From the NCBI RefSeq assembly GCF_019688735.1, contig NZ_JAIFYA010000001.1, forward strand, positions 682,001 to 746,000: DNA of 64,000 nucleotides, in the 5' to 3' direction. Source of the stretch: Thermosulfurimonas sp. F29. GTDB lineage: Bacteria; Desulfobacterota; Thermodesulfobacteria; Thermodesulfobacteriales; Thermodesulfobacteriaceae. The number at the start of each line of letters is the position of its first letter. Positions within the stretch are counted from its first letter, which is position 1. A program made the position numbers and the translations under genes. Below the pieces are notes generated by a model. It was not told the DNA's origin and ran no database searches. It worked only from the letters and a program-made list of their open reading frames with translations. Positions 6,806 to 19,286 of this stretch are shown here, in pieces.

Positions 6806-7609
6806 TCACCAGATCAGTATTCCGGCGTATCCTACCACCTGAGCGTAGTCTCCCGAAACTTCGCCGGAGGTGGCGTATTTTACCAACTCTCCCCGGGAGG
6901 CTCCCAGGAGCCGGGCGGCCTCCAGAGCCACCGCCGTGGGAATTACCCCGCACATGCTGATGTCCTCCCGCCACACCACCTCCACCAGCCCCTGTGAATC
7001 CAGTTCCAGGATGCGTTCTATAGCCAGGCGATCTTTTTCGCGGGCCACCCGGTCGGGCACATAGTGGCTGAAGTCAGTGCTGGCCACCAGCAATACCCGT
7101 CGGGGATAGTGCCTCACCGCCTCGGCCAGCCCCCTTCCGAGGGCCAGAATCTCTTCCATGGAGAGTCGCGAAAGACACAGGGGCACCAGACTCAGCTCGG
7201 GCTGGATGTACTGGAGGAAGGGGAGCTGCACCTCCAGGGAATGCTCGTAGAGATGGGCCAGGGCGTCGTCTTTGACGAAATCCACGCGGGAGAGAACCTC
7301 TTCGGCGAGCTCGCTTTCAACGGGGACCTCACCCAGGGGGGTGAGGAAGGCCCCGTACGGCACGAGGGCGGCCCTGGTCCCCAGACCGGTGTGATTGGGC
7401 CCCAGGACCACCGCCACCTCCGGAGGCTCCAGCCGGCCGTAGACCGCCCCGGCCACCGCCCCCGAATACATGTACCCGGCGTGAGGGGAGACCACCATCC
7501 GGGCCTCTATCCGGGGCTCCGCGGGTTTTATAAGTCGGGCCACCTCGGCCCGGAGAACCGCGGGATCATCGGGATAGAATTGCCCGGCCACCGAAGGATT
7601 TCGAATCAT
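6806..7609 (-). CDS. MEMO family protein (AmmeMemoRadiSam system protein B)
   Basis: A 267-residue Memo-like protein, opening MIRNPSVAGQFYPDDP, with the conserved VSPHAGYMYSG segment and STDFSHYV near the middle. The fold is that of class III extradiol dioxygenases; bacterial members are predicted metal-binding enzymes whose reaction is not established, often found with AMMECR1 and a radical SAM partner. Neither partner is next to it here. ATG at 7609 lies just after a TATGTT hexamer, with TTTACG 17 bases further upstream, so the message may be nearly leaderless. It heads the operon with gltX. Confidence 0.9.
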   Translation of the reverse strand: MIRNPSVAGQFYPDDPAVLRAEVARLIKPAEPRIEARMVVSPHAGYMYSGAVAGAVYGRLEPPEVAVVLGPNHTGLGTRAALVPYGAFLTPLGEVPVESELAEEVLSRVDFVKDDALAHLYEHSLEVQLPFLQYIQPELSLVPLCLSRLSMEEILALGRGLAEAVRHYPRRVLLVASTDFSHYVPDRVAREKDRLAIERILELDSQGLVEVVWREDISMCGVIPTAVALEAARLLGASRGELVKYATSGEVSGDYAQVVGYAGILIW

Positions 7610-7638
7610 AGATATAACATAACCCCCCGAGGAGTTAG

Positions 7639-8721
<1,083 letters not shown>

Positions 8722-8724
8722 AGG

Positions 8725-9555
8725 GTGTCGCGGATCAGAATAAGGATCCTTTTGCCGCTTTTTTTGATTTTCGGTGTCGGGATTTTTTCCCTCTTTCTTA
8801 TTCTAGACCTTCATCCCCCTCGACTGGTTCTCGGCCTGTTAGGCCCGGTCTTAAAGGTAACCTCCTATCTCGGGAACACCTTTCGGGAGGGATTCGATCA
8901 CTATGTTTATCTGGTAAGGGTCAAGCAGGAGAACCGTATTCTGAGAAGCGAGAACGAACGCCTCAGGAACGAACTCGTACGCCTCAGAGAAGAAATGGCC
9001 ATTTGTCAGGGGCTTGAGGCCCTGGAGAAGGAGAAACTTTTTCGAAAGTATCCTTATGTGCCGGCCCGGGTGATTTACAATCCCCTGGATTCCTTTGAGG
9101 GGTATCTAATTATCGATCGGGGGGAGAAGGACCAGGTCAAGCCGGAGTCCCCGGTGGTCACGCTGGTGGGAGACACTCCCGGGGTTCTCGTGGGGCAGGT
9201 GGTGGAGGTGGCGGCTCACTACGCCCGGGTTCTCCCTATAGTGAGCCCCGAAAGCGGGGTAGAGGTCTATAGCCCTCGTTCCGGGGAAAGAGGTATCCTC
9301 AAAGGGCAGGGGCTCGGACGCCCCCTTCTTCTGGACTATGTGCCTTACGGAACGGATTTTCGTGAGGGGGATCTGTTGCTTACGGCCGGCACCGATGCCC
9401 TTTATCCGCCGGGAATAAGAGCGGGAAAAATTATCCGGATCCTTCCCCGGAAACGCCAGGGCTTTTTTCAGACCATAGAGGCTCGTCCTCTGGTAAATAT
9501 TCGGAAACTTCGTTATGTAGCCGTCTTGATCACGAGCCGGGAATATAAACCCTGA
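8725..9555 (+). CDS. mreC: Rod shape-determining protein MreC
   Basis: A 276-residue bitopic inner-membrane protein of the elongasome that links MreB to the periplasmic synthesis machinery. One transmembrane helix lies at about residues 8-27, followed by a coiled coil around 70-100 rich in Glu, Arg and Leu, then two beta domains typical of MreC (segments VIYNPLDSFEGYLIIDRG and LLLDYVPYGTDFREGD). It starts with GTG at 8725, 3 bases after the mreB stop, and overlaps mreD by one base, indicating translational coupling. Confidence 0.93.
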   Translation: MSRIRIRILLPLFLIFGVGIFSLFLILDLHPPRLVLGLLGPVLKVTSYLGNTFREGFDHYVYLVRVKQENRILRSENERLRNELVRLREEMAICQGLEALEKEKLFRKYPYVPARVIYNPLDSFEGYLIIDRGEKDQVKPESPVVTLVGDTPGVLVGQVVEVAAHYARVLPIVSPESGVEVYSPRSGERGILKGQGLGRPLLLDYVPYGTDFREGDLLLTAGTDALYPPGIRAGKIIRILPRKRQGFFQTIEARPLVNIRKLRYVAVLITSREYKP

Positions 9556-10007
9556 TGCGTGAACTGACCCTTCTCGTGGGAGTCTTTTTGCTACAGCACT
9601 GGCTGGAGACCCTTTTTTTGCGATCCTTTGGAGACTTCTTTCTGGCTCTGGGGCTTTACCTGGCCTTAAAGAATAGACCACCGGGGAGGGCCGGGCTTCT
9701 CCTTTTAACGGGGCTCTGGGAGGGATACTTCCGGTCCCCCGGGATCTTTTCCGGATTGCTGGCCGCTTCTGCGGTGTTCTGGGCCCAGAGATTCCTGGAA
9801 AAGCATCTGAACCTCGAAAGCCCCGGGCCGCTTGTCTTTACCCTGCTGTTTAGCCTTTTTCTTTTTCAGGCGTTCTTTTTTATCCTGATCCCTTACCTTT
9901 TAGAAAGGGGGCTTCCGGCCCTCTGGTGGAGGGCCTTTTTCTGGCAGAATCTTCTCACCACCCTGGCGCTTCTTTTGATCGTCGCCATTGGGGAGAGACG
10001 GCGATAG
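9555..10007 (+). CDS. mreD: Rod shape-determining protein MreD
   Basis: A 150-residue, very hydrophobic protein with about five predicted membrane helices, placed directly after mreC with an overlapping stop/start (TGATG). MreD proteins are poorly conserved in sequence; position and hydropathy carry the assignment. It is part of the membrane elongasome core. In many genomes mrdA follows at once, but here a toxin-antitoxin pair comes between. Confidence 0.85.
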   Translation: MRELTLLVGVFLLQHWLETLFLRSFGDFFLALGLYLALKNRPPGRAGLLLLTGLWEGYFRSPGIFSGLLAASAVFWAQRFLEKHLNLESPGPLVFTLLFSLFLFQAFFFILIPYLLERGLPALWWRAFFWQNLLTTLALLLIVAIGERRR

Positions 10008-10123
10008 AGGGAATCTTCAACGCCGTTAGCGGATCGGGGGAGGCTTTCGGACCGGTGGATGCTGAAGTTTAAGTGTTGTAAGATGGCAATAGCATGTATT
10101 ACAGATGCAGGAGGGATGCCAAA

Positions 10124-10357
10124 ATGAGAAAGACAAAACGAGTAACCCTGACCTTGCCGGAGGTGTTGATCGACCACCTGAAACGAGAAGCCGCGGAATT
10201 GGGTATCGGCTACCAGACGCTCATCAGAATAAAGCTGATGGAAGATTACAGGCGAAAGGTGCCGATCCGATGGGGAAAAGGAAAGCCCCGGGGGACAAAA
10301 ATAAAGCCGAAACCGGGCAGGCCAATTTCTGATTTTGTGGTGGAAGATCGAAGATGA
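10124..10357 (+). CDS. Antitoxin of a VapBC-like pair
   Basis: A 77-residue basic protein starting MRKTKRVTLTLPEVLIDHLK, with a ribbon-helix-helix-like first half and an Arg/Lys/Pro-rich tail, as in CopG-type or BrnA-type antitoxins. ATG at 10124 is chosen because CAGGAGGG lies 7 bases upstream; earlier in-frame ATG codons have no ribosome site. It overlaps the PIN toxin gene by four bases (ATGA), the usual coupling. It should neutralise the toxin and repress the pair. A weak promoter may lie in the 116-base gap after mreD. Confidence 0.75.
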   Translation: MRKTKRVTLTLPEVLIDHLKREAAELGIGYQTLIRIKLMEDYRRKVPIRWGKGKPRGTKIKPKPGRPISDFVVEDRR

Positions 10358-10773
10358 TTTTCTATTTGGATACCTCGGCAATGGTGAAGCTTTACATAGA
10401 TGAAGAACACAGCGAACGGGTGAAAAACTGGGTAAGACGCTCGGACATAATAGTTTCAAGCGATGTATCTTACGCGGAAATGGCTTCGGCTCTAACGAGA
10501 GCTTTTAAAGAGGGGAGGATCTCGGAAGGAGATCTGGATTCCCTGTGGAATGCATTTGTCGAAGACTGGAACTGTTATACCGTGGTGGAGGTTAGCCGGG
10601 AGGTTTTAGACCTGGCTGCAGAATTGATATTTCGGCATGGATTGAGAGTTTTTGACGGAATACATTTGGCCTCCGCGCTTATAGTGACCGGTGAGGGCGA
10701 AGTAGTGTTCGGGGCTTTTGACCAGCGATTGATCAAAGCGGCAGAAAAAGAGGGTTTAAAGTTGATGGAGTAA
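10354..10773 (+). CDS. vapC: PIN-domain toxin (VapC family)
   Basis: A 139-residue PIN-domain ribonuclease. The four acidic catalytic positions are visible: D6 (YLDTSAMVK), E42 (SYAEMASAL), D101 (RVFDGIHLA) and D123 (GAFDQRL). Proteins of this family cleave tRNA or other RNA when freed from their antitoxin. The gene is coupled to the antitoxin by a four-base overlap and ends 11 bases before mrdA. Its place inside the rod-shape operon is unusual. All active residues are present, so it is probably functional. Confidence 0.88.
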   Translation: MIFYLDTSAMVKLYIDEEHSERVKNWVRRSDIIVSSDVSYAEMASALTRAFKEGRISEGDLDSLWNAFVEDWNCYTVVEVSREVLDLAAELIFRHGLRVFDGIHLASALIVTGEGEVVFGAFDQRLIKAAEKEGLKLME

Positions 10774-10784
10774 AAAAGTCGAAA

Positions 10785-12590
10785 ATGACCTCCCGTAAGA
10801 CCGAGGAGATTTATCAGAGGAGGTTCGTGGCGGCGGGATACTTCGTTCTGTTTGCTTTATTGATCCTTTTGATCAAACTTTTCTATCTTCAAATTGTTAG
10901 ACACGATTACTTCTGGAAGCTGGCCCGGGCGAGGACCTTTTACCGGGTCTCCGTTCCGGCCCCCCGGGGGCGCATCTTCGATCGACGGGGGGTGCTTCTT
11001 GCCGGGGACCGTCCCTCCTTCAACCTTTATCTGGATCCCTTTTATCTTAGAGGCAAGGAGGACCGGGTCCTTCGGGTTCTGGCCCGGATCCTGGATGAGG
11101 ATTTCGTTGCGTTAAAGACCGAATACATCCTCAAGAAGAGAAAGTCTTACGGAGAGATACTTTTCCGCCGGGGGCTCGATTGGGAGAAGGTGGCCCGGCT
11201 TGAAGCCCGTCGATACTATCTGCCCGGGGTTCGGGTGGAGGCCCGCCCGGAACGCTTTTACCCCTTCGGAAGGAGTTTTTTTCACCTTTTGGGGTATGTT
11301 TCCACGGTGTCCCGTAAGGATCTTGCACGGCTCAAGGCCAGAGGATACGGACCGCAGGATGTGGTGGGAAGGACCGGTCTGGAAAGGGCCTTTGAGGAGG
11401 TGCTGCGCGGGAAAAAGGGGGAAAGGGAGGTCGAACGGGATGCCCTCGGGCGAACGGTGAGAATCGTGAGCGAGGTTCCGCCGCGTCCCGGAAAGGATCT
11501 CTTTCTCACGGTGGATGCCTCCCTGCAGAAGGCCATTTACGGCTTTTTAAAAGGGCGTTCCGGGGCGGTGGTGGTGATGGATCCGCGCACGGGGGCTCTT
11601 CTGGCGCTGGTGAGCGCCCCGGCACCGGATCCGGAAAAATTCCTGCGGGGTTTTTCCTCCCTGGAGTGGAAGGACCTCAATCGGGATCCCCTCCGTCCGC
11701 TTCTCAACAAGGCCCTTCTGGCCTATCATCCCGGCTCCACCTTTAAGCCGGTCACCCTCCTCGCGGCGCTTGAGGCCGGGGTCATATCACCTTCGGAAAA
11801 GATTTATTGCCCGGGTTTTTACCGTCTGGGACGCCGGGTCTTTCGCTGCTGGCGCAAGTGGGGGCACGGCAAGGTTTCTCTGGTTCAGGCCCTGGCGCAA
11901 TCCTGCGATGTGTACTTTTATGTGCTGGGAGAGAGGCTGGACATCGATTATCTGGCCAGGTTCGCCCGGGCCTGCGGTTTCGGAAGACCCTCGGGGCTCG
12001 GCCTTCCGGGGGAAAATCCCGGCCTGGTTCCGGATAGGGAGTGGAAGAGGCGGGCGTATCACGAGCCCTGGCAGAAGGGAGAGAATCTGGTAGTGGCCAT
12101 CGGCCAGGGGGCGCTTGAGGTGAACCTCCTCCAGCTGGTCAAGTTCTACGGAGCTATTGCGAACGGGGGACGACTGTGGAGGCCCTTTGTGGTTCGGGAG
12201 ATCGCCGATCCCTCCGGAAAAGAGGTGGATCTGTTTTCTCCTCAACAAGAGGGACGCCTGCCGGTTAAGTCCTCCAGTCTCAGGTGGGTCCTCGCGGGAC
12301 TTGTTGAGGCGGTTAACGGTAAATACGGTACCGGGAAGGCCGCCCGCCTTAAAGAGATCCTGGTGGCCGGTAAAACGGGGACCGCTCAGGTGGTGAGGAA
12401 GACGATGGAGGAAGGGAAGGAGGTCCCCTACGAAAAGAGGGATCACGCCTGGTTCGTGGCCTTCGCTCCGGCGCGGGATCCCCGGCTGGTGGTGGGAGTG
12501 CTGGTGGAACACGGAGGACACGGAGGGAGGGTCGCCGCCCCCATAGCGGCCAGAGTATTGCGTCTTTACTTCGGGGGAGAGAGTCCGTGA
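10785..12590 (+). CDS. mrdA: Penicillin-binding protein 2 (peptidoglycan transpeptidase)
   Basis: A 601-residue class B penicillin-binding protein for cell elongation. One membrane anchor lies at about residues 18-36, then a dimerisation domain, then the transpeptidase domain with STFK at 318-321 (catalytic serine 318), SCD at 373-375 and KTGT at 530-533. It acts with RodA, whose gene overlaps its stop codon by four bases. A cluster GRIFDRRGVLLA near 62-73 is typical of PBP2. The gene is complete. Confidence 0.97.
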   Translation: MTSRKTEEIYQRRFVAAGYFVLFALLILLIKLFYLQIVRHDYFWKLARARTFYRVSVPAPRGRIFDRRGVLLAGDRPSFNLYLDPFYLRGKEDRVLRVLARILDEDFVALKTEYILKKRKSYGEILFRRGLDWEKVARLEARRYYLPGVRVEARPERFYPFGRSFFHLLGYVSTVSRKDLARLKARGYGPQDVVGRTGLERAFEEVLRGKKGEREVERDALGRTVRIVSEVPPRPGKDLFLTVDASLQKAIYGFLKGRSGAVVVMDPRTGALLALVSAPAPDPEKFLRGFSSLEWKDLNRDPLRPLLNKALLAYHPGSTFKPVTLLAALEAGVISPSEKIYCPGFYRLGRRVFRCWRKWGHGKVSLVQALAQSCDVYFYVLGERLDIDYLARFARACGFGRPSGLGLPGENPGLVPDREWKRRAYHEPWQKGENLVVAIGQGALEVNLLQLVKFYGAIANGGRLWRPFVVREIADPSGKEVDLFSPQQEGRLPVKSSSLRWVLAGLVEAVNGKYGTGKAARLKEILVAGKTGTAQVVRKTMEEGKEVPYEKRDHAWFVAFAPARDPRLVVGVLVEHGGHGGRVAAPIAARVLRLYFGGESP

Positions 12591-13657
12591 GGATAAAGAT
12601 CTGGCTCGTGGAGTGGCCCTTTTTCCTGGCGCTCTTTGGGCTATTCGCCTGCGGCCTTCTCAATCAGTACAGCGCCGGTGGCTGGAGCCATTTTGTGCGT
12701 CAGGCCCTTTTTATGGGTACCGGGGTGGTGGTTTTCCTGGGGCTGTATTTCGTGGATTACCGGCGTCTCCTCACCTGGCCCAGGATTTTTTCGATCTACA
12801 TGATGTATGTGTTGCTTTTGCTCTACATGGCCGTTTCGGGTAAGAGATGGCTCGTCTTTGGTGGGTTCAGCGTACAGCCCTCCGAATTCGCCAAGCCCCT
12901 TCTGGTGGCCCTTCTGGCCCTCTTTTTCGCCCATCAGCACGAGCCCCGTTTGCGCTTTCCCCTTTTTGTGCTGGCCAACCTCCTGATAGGGGTGCCCATG
13001 GTGCTGATCGCGGTCACCGATCTGGATCAGGCTTTTTTGTTATTTTTGATCGGAGAGAGCCTGATCTTCATGGCCGGACTTTCCCGACGGTTGATCCTGG
13101 CTATCGCGGTGGCCGGGCTGGCCCTTTCCCTGATGGTGGGCCCCCCTTTCTGGAGACACCTGAAACCCTATCAAAGGGCGCGCATCCTGGCCTTCCTCAA
13201 ACCCGGTAAGACTCAGAAAAAGTGGTCCTATCAGACCAGGCAGGCCCTCATCGCCGTGGGCTCCGGCGGACTCCTGGGGCAGGGTTTCCGGAAGGGTCTT
13301 TCTTCCCGTCTTCATTATCTTCCGGCCAAGCACACCGATCTGGCCTTTGCCGTGTGGGCGGAGGAATGGGGATTCGTCGGCTCTATCCTGGTTCTGGCCC
13401 TTTACGCTCTGCTGGTCTTCTACGCTCTTAAGGCCGGGTATCTGGCCCGGGATCCCCTGGGGAGGTTTCTGGCCTTCGGAGCGGCGATGGGCCTTTTCTG
13501 GCAGGTTTTCGTCAATCTGGGTGGGGTGCTTCACATCCTTCCCGCCGCAAGCCTCCCTCTGCCCTTTCTCAGTTACGGGGGGTCTTCCATCCTTTCCACA
13601 TTGATTATGTTAGGAATGGTGGCTTCGGTGATGAGAAGGCGCTTTTCTTTTCTATAA
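12587..13657 (+). CDS. rodA: Rod shape-determining protein RodA (SEDS glycosyltransferase)
   Basis: A 356-residue polytopic membrane protein of the SEDS family that polymerises lipid II during elongation, in complex with PBP2. The signature region RLHYLPAKHTDLAFAVWAEE holds the aspartate shown to be essential in RodA homologues. The loop TDLDQAFLLFLIGES and the C-terminal PLPFLSYGGSSI are also typical. It starts with GTG at 12587, inside the mrdA stop. Its end, followed by a 94-base gap with a promoter, closes the cell-shape operon. Confidence 0.96.
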   Translation: MRIKIWLVEWPFFLALFGLFACGLLNQYSAGGWSHFVRQALFMGTGVVVFLGLYFVDYRRLLTWPRIFSIYMMYVLLLLYMAVSGKRWLVFGGFSVQPSEFAKPLLVALLALFFAHQHEPRLRFPLFVLANLLIGVPMVLIAVTDLDQAFLLFLIGESLIFMAGLSRRLILAIAVAGLALSLMVGPPFWRHLKPYQRARILAFLKPGKTQKKWSYQTRQALIAVGSGGLLGQGFRKGLSSRLHYLPAKHTDLAFAVWAEEWGFVGSILVLALYALLVFYALKAGYLARDPLGRFLAFGAAMGLFWQVFVNLGGVLHILPAASLPLPFLSYGGSSILSTLIMLGMVASVMRRRFSFL

Positions 13658-13683
13658 TTCGGAATTTTGGATCTAAACATTGC

Positions 13684-13712
13684 TTGACATAACATCCACT
13701 TTACGCTAAAAG
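13684..13712 (+). promoter_or_regulatory. Sigma-70-type promoter of the ATP synthase operon
   Basis: A perfect TTGACA at 13684-13689, a 17-base spacer, and TAAAAG at 13707-13712 as the -10 element (4 of 6 matches). It lies 40 bases before the first ATP synthase gene and after the end of rodA, so it probably drives the whole operon. Confidence 0.6.
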
Positions 13713-13751
13713 CGAACTTGGTCTGCAAAAGCTGGGGAGGCAGAGGAGGCC

Positions 13752-14177
13752 ATGCTTAATTTTGACATCACGCTGTGGCTTACCATCATTGAGGCCCTGA
13801 TCTTCACCTTTATTTTTAATGCCCTTCTCATCCGTCCGGTGATGCGCACCCTGGAGGAGCGCCGGAGCAGGTTTGAGGGGCTCAAGTCCGAGACGGAGAC
13901 CCTTCTGGCCAGGGCTGAGGAGAGTTTGCGGGCTTATGAGGAGGGTTTGGCCGAGGCCCGCAGTCGGGCTGCGGCCGAGCGGGAGGCTCTGCGGGCTAAG
14001 GCCCGGGAGGAGGAGCGTCGCATTCTGGAGGAGGCGGCCCGGGAGGCCGAGGCCTACAAGGAGAAAGTTTTTGCCGAGATCCAGGCTCAGATAGAGAGCG
14101 CCCGGAAGGCCCTTTCCGAGCAGGTAGAGGTCTTTTCGCGGGCCATGGCGGAGAAGATCCTGGGGAGGGCGCTATGA
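13752..14177 (+). CDS. atpF': ATP synthase F0 subunit b'
   Basis: A 141-residue b-type stator subunit with one N-terminal membrane helix (about residues 7-27) and a long charged alpha-helix of Glu, Ala and Arg. It is shorter than the next gene product and lacks its signal-like start, the usual picture for a b' and b pair, which form a heterodimeric peripheral stalk. It overlaps the next gene by four bases. Such doubled b subunits occur in photosynthetic bacteria and several Desulfobacterota-like lineages. Confidence 0.85.
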   Translation: MLNFDITLWLTIIEALIFTFIFNALLIRPVMRTLEERRSRFEGLKSETETLLARAEESLRAYEEGLAEARSRAAAEREALRAKAREEERRILEEAAREAEAYKEKVFAEIQAQIESARKALSEQVEVFSRAMAEKILGRAL

Positions 14178-14806
14178 GGAAGTGGGTAGGCGTTCTGGGG
14201 CTGGGGTTGCTGGTAGCGGTGGTGTGGTGTGTGCTGGGGCTGGCCGCGGGGGAAACGCTTATGCACGGGGCATCCGCTCCGCACGAGGCGGCGGTGCACG
14301 CCGGGGTGACCCGGGAGCAGCTTACCAATTTCATCTGGTGGCTGGTCAACTTTCTCCTTCTGGTGGCGATTCTTTACAAGTTTGGTAAGGATCCCATAGT
14401 TAACATGTTCCGTTCCCGGCGGGAGGCCATTCTTAACGAGTACGAGGACCTTATGGCCAAGAAGCGGGAGGCCGAGCAGCGTTACGCGGAGCTCCAGGAG
14501 AAGCTGAAGGGGCTTGAGGCCGAGGCGCAGCGGTTGCTCGAGTCCTTCCGCGAGCAGGGGGAGCACGAGGCCCAGAGGATCGTCGAGGAGGCCAGGAAGA
14601 ACGCCGAGCGCATCAAGCAGCAGGCCGAGCTTTACATACAGCAGGAGCTCGCCCGGGCCCGGGCTGAGCTTCAGCGGGAGGTGGCGGAGCTGGCGGTAAA
14701 GATGGCCGAAGAGATCCTCCGCAAGAACATCACCGAGGAGGATCAGAGGCGGCTCTTTGAGGAATTCGTGGAAAAGATAGAAACCGTGGAGAGGGTGGTC
14801 CATTGA
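14174..14806 (+). CDS. atpF: ATP synthase F0 subunit b
   Basis: A 210-residue stator subunit. It starts with a hydrophobic stretch at about residues 4-24 that looks like a cleavable signal or an extra helix, then a polar linker rich in His and Ala, then the standard membrane helix near 56-72 (FIWWLVNFLLLVAILYKFG) and a long coiled-coil region. The extra N-terminus is longer than in the textbook subunit. It overlaps atpH by four bases. Confidence 0.92.
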   Translation: MRKWVGVLGLGLLVAVVWCVLGLAAGETLMHGASAPHEAAVHAGVTREQLTNFIWWLVNFLLLVAILYKFGKDPIVNMFRSRREAILNEYEDLMAKKREAEQRYAELQEKLKGLEAEAQRLLESFREQGEHEAQRIVEEARKNAERIKQQAELYIQQELARARAELQREVAELAVKMAEEILRKNITEEDQRRLFEEFVEKIETVERVVH

Positions 14807-15354
14807 TTAGGACGATAGTTGCCCAGAAATACGCCAGGGGTCTTTTTGCGGCGGCCAGGGATCGCGGCAAGGTTAAGGAGTACGGGGAGGAGCTCAAGAA
14901 GGTGAGCGCCTTTCTGGCTTCCTCTCCGGAGGTGCTCGAGGCGCTGGAGAGCCCCATCTATCCTCCGGATCTCAAGATGGAGATCGTGGAGGACATCATT
15001 AAGGGGCTCGCGCTCGACGAGGAGGTGGCGCGCTTTCTGCGATTGCTGGTGGAGAAGAAGCGCATTCAGTACATCCAGGGGATTCTCGAGGCCTACGATC
15101 AGTTGCTGGACGAGGAGCTGGGTATCGTGCGGGCGGAGGTGCGGGCGGCCTTTGCGCTGGGTGAGGAGGAGAGGGGGCGGCTGGCCGAGGCCCTCAAGAA
15201 GATGACCGGCAAGGAGGTGAAGCTCCTCGTTCAGGAGGACCCCGACCTCATCGGGGGACTGGTGGTAAGAATTGGCGATCTGGTCCTGGACGGCAGCGTC
15301 CGGACCCAGCTTGAGGCCTTTAAAGAATCCATAATAAAGGGAGAGGTGGCCTGA
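14803..15354 (+). CDS. atpH: ATP synthase F1 subunit delta
   Basis: A 183-residue OSCP/delta subunit that joins the peripheral stalk to the top of the alpha3-beta3 head. It has the N-terminal helical domain ([20 protein letters not shown]) and the C-terminal conserved [18 protein letters not shown] segment. It starts with TTG at 14803 inside the atpF stop and ends one base before atpA, so the operon is tightly coupled. Confidence 0.95.
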   Translation: MIRTIVAQKYARGLFAAARDRGKVKEYGEELKKVSAFLASSPEVLEALESPIYPPDLKMEIVEDIIKGLALDEEVARFLRLLVEKKRIQYIQGILEAYDQLLDEELGIVRAEVRAAFALGEEERGRLAEALKKMTGKEVKLLVQEDPDLIGGLVVRIGDLVLDGSVRTQLEAFKESIIKGEVA

Positions 15355-15355
15355 T

Positions 15356-16900
15356 ATGCAGCAGGGAATTAGAGCCGAGGAAATTAGTGATCTGATCAAA
15401 AAGAGAATTGAGGAATACGAGAAGAAGGTAGACCTCAACGAGATGGGTGTGGTCATCTCCGTGGGAGACGGAGTGGCCCGGGTGTACGGTCTGCGCAACT
15501 GTCAGGCCATGGAGCTCGTTGAGTTCCCGGGCGGTGAGATGGGTATTGCGCTCAACCTGGAGTTCGACAATGTGGGTGTGCCCATTATGGGTGACGCCAC
15601 CAAGATTAAGGAGGGGGACATTGCCAAGCGCACCGGACGCATCGCCGAGGTGCCGGTGGGCGAGGCGGTGATCGGGCGCGTGGTGGATCCTCTGGGCCGT
15701 CCGCTGGATGGCAAGGGGCCCATCGAGGCCAAGGAATTCCGGCGAATTGAGGTAAAGGCGCCGGGGATCATTGCGCGGCGTCCGGTGCACGAGCCTATGT
15801 ACACCGGTCTCAAGGCCATCGACGCCATGACTCCCATCGGTCGGGGGCAGCGTGAGCTCATAATCGGAGACCGTCAGACCGGAAAGACGGCCATCTGCGT
15901 GGACGCCATCCTGGCGCAGAAAGACACCGATGTCTACTGCATTTATGTGGCCGTTGGGCAGAAGAAGTCCACGGTGGCGCAGATCGTGGAGACCCTGCGT
16001 AAGTACGGGGCCATGGAGTACACCACGGTGGTGGTGGCCTGTGCTTCGGATCCCGCCACGCTGCAGTACATTGCACCCTACGCCGGTTGCGCCATGGGGG
16101 AATACTTCCGGGACACGGGCCGGCACGCCCTCATCATTTACGACGACCTTTCCAAGCAGGCCAATGCTTACCGTGAGGTGTCGCTGCTTCTCAGGCGTCC
16201 GCCGGGGCGTGAGGCCTATCCCGGGGACATCTTTTACAACCACTCGCGGTTGCTGGAGCGGGCGGCCAAGCTCAACGAGAATTACGGTGGTGGGTCGCTC
16301 ACGGCGCTTCCCATTATTGAGACCCTGCAGGGAGATGTGTCGGCCTACATTCCCACCAATGTGATTTCCATTACCGACGGTCAGGTGTATCTGGAGCCGG
16401 GGCTCTTTTTCGCCGGAATTCGTCCGGCCATTAATGTGGGGCTTTCGGTGTCCCGGGTGGGAGGTGCGGCGCAGATCAAGGCCATGAAGCAGGTGGCCGG
16501 AAGGCTGCGTCTGGAGCTTGCGCAGTATCGGGAGCTTGCGGCCTTTGCCCAGTTCGGCTCCGAGCTCGACCGGGCCACCCAGCGGGTGCTCCACCGCGGG
16601 GCGCGGCTCACCGAGATCCTGAAACAGCCCCAGTATCAGCCGCTTCCGGTGGAGAAACAGGTCTGTATTCTCTTTGCGGGTACCAGGGGGTATCTGGACG
16701 AGATGCCTCTGGAGGTGCTCGCGGACTACGAGCGGGAGCTTTATCAATTCATTGAGAACCGTTATCCCGAGATTTACAAGGAGATTCGGGAGAAGCAGGA
16801 GATCAGTCCGGAGCTTGAGGAGAAGATGCACGCGGCCATGAAGGAGTTTAACGAGGAATTCAAGAAGAACTACAATGTAGAGCCCGTACCGGTGCCGTAA
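15356..16900 (+). CDS. atpA: ATP synthase F1 subunit alpha
   Basis: The 514-residue non-catalytic nucleotide-binding subunit. Walker [10 protein letters not shown] lies near residues 169-177 and the conserved [10 protein letters not shown] near 360-369. The C-terminal helical domain ends in Lys/Glu-rich sequence. It is normal in length and highly conserved, and sits second to delta in the canonical order delta-alpha-gamma-beta-epsilon. Confidence 0.99.
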   Translation: MQQGIRAEEISDLIKKRIEEYEKKVDLNEMGVVISVGDGVARVYGLRNCQAMELVEFPGGEMGIALNLEFDNVGVPIMGDATKIKEGDIAKRTGRIAEVPVGEAVIGRVVDPLGRPLDGKGPIEAKEFRRIEVKAPGIIARRPVHEPMYTGLKAIDAMTPIGRGQRELIIGDRQTGKTAICVDAILAQKDTDVYCIYVAVGQKKSTVAQIVETLRKYGAMEYTTVVVACASDPATLQYIAPYAGCAMGEYFRDTGRHALIIYDDLSKQANAYREVSLLLRRPPGREAYPGDIFYNHSRLLERAAKLNENYGGGSLTALPIIETLQGDVSAYIPTNVISITDGQVYLEPGLFFAGIRPAINVGLSVSRVGGAAQIKAMKQVAGRLRLELAQYRELAAFAQFGSELDRATQRVLHRGARLTEILKQPQYQPLPVEKQVCILFAGTRGYLDEMPLEVLADYERELYQFIENRYPEIYKEIREKQEISPELEEKMHAAMKEFNEEFKKNYNVEPVPVP

Positions 16901-16911
16901 GGGGTTGAGCG

Positions 16912-19283
<2,372 letters not shown>

Positions 19284-19286
19284 ACG

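Noticed and set aside
10357-10773. The PIN-domain gene as an rRNA or tRNA maturation enzyme of the core genome
   Set aside because: It is directly coupled to a small basic antitoxin-like gene, the usual VapBC layout.
15320-16831. A long open frame on the minus strand across atpA (about 500 codons), and similar ones across gltX, trkH and the CoADR gene
   Set aside because: High-GC coding DNA leaves the antisense frames open. The sequences are rich in His, Gly, Pro and Arg and look like no protein, while the opposite strand holds clear conserved genes.
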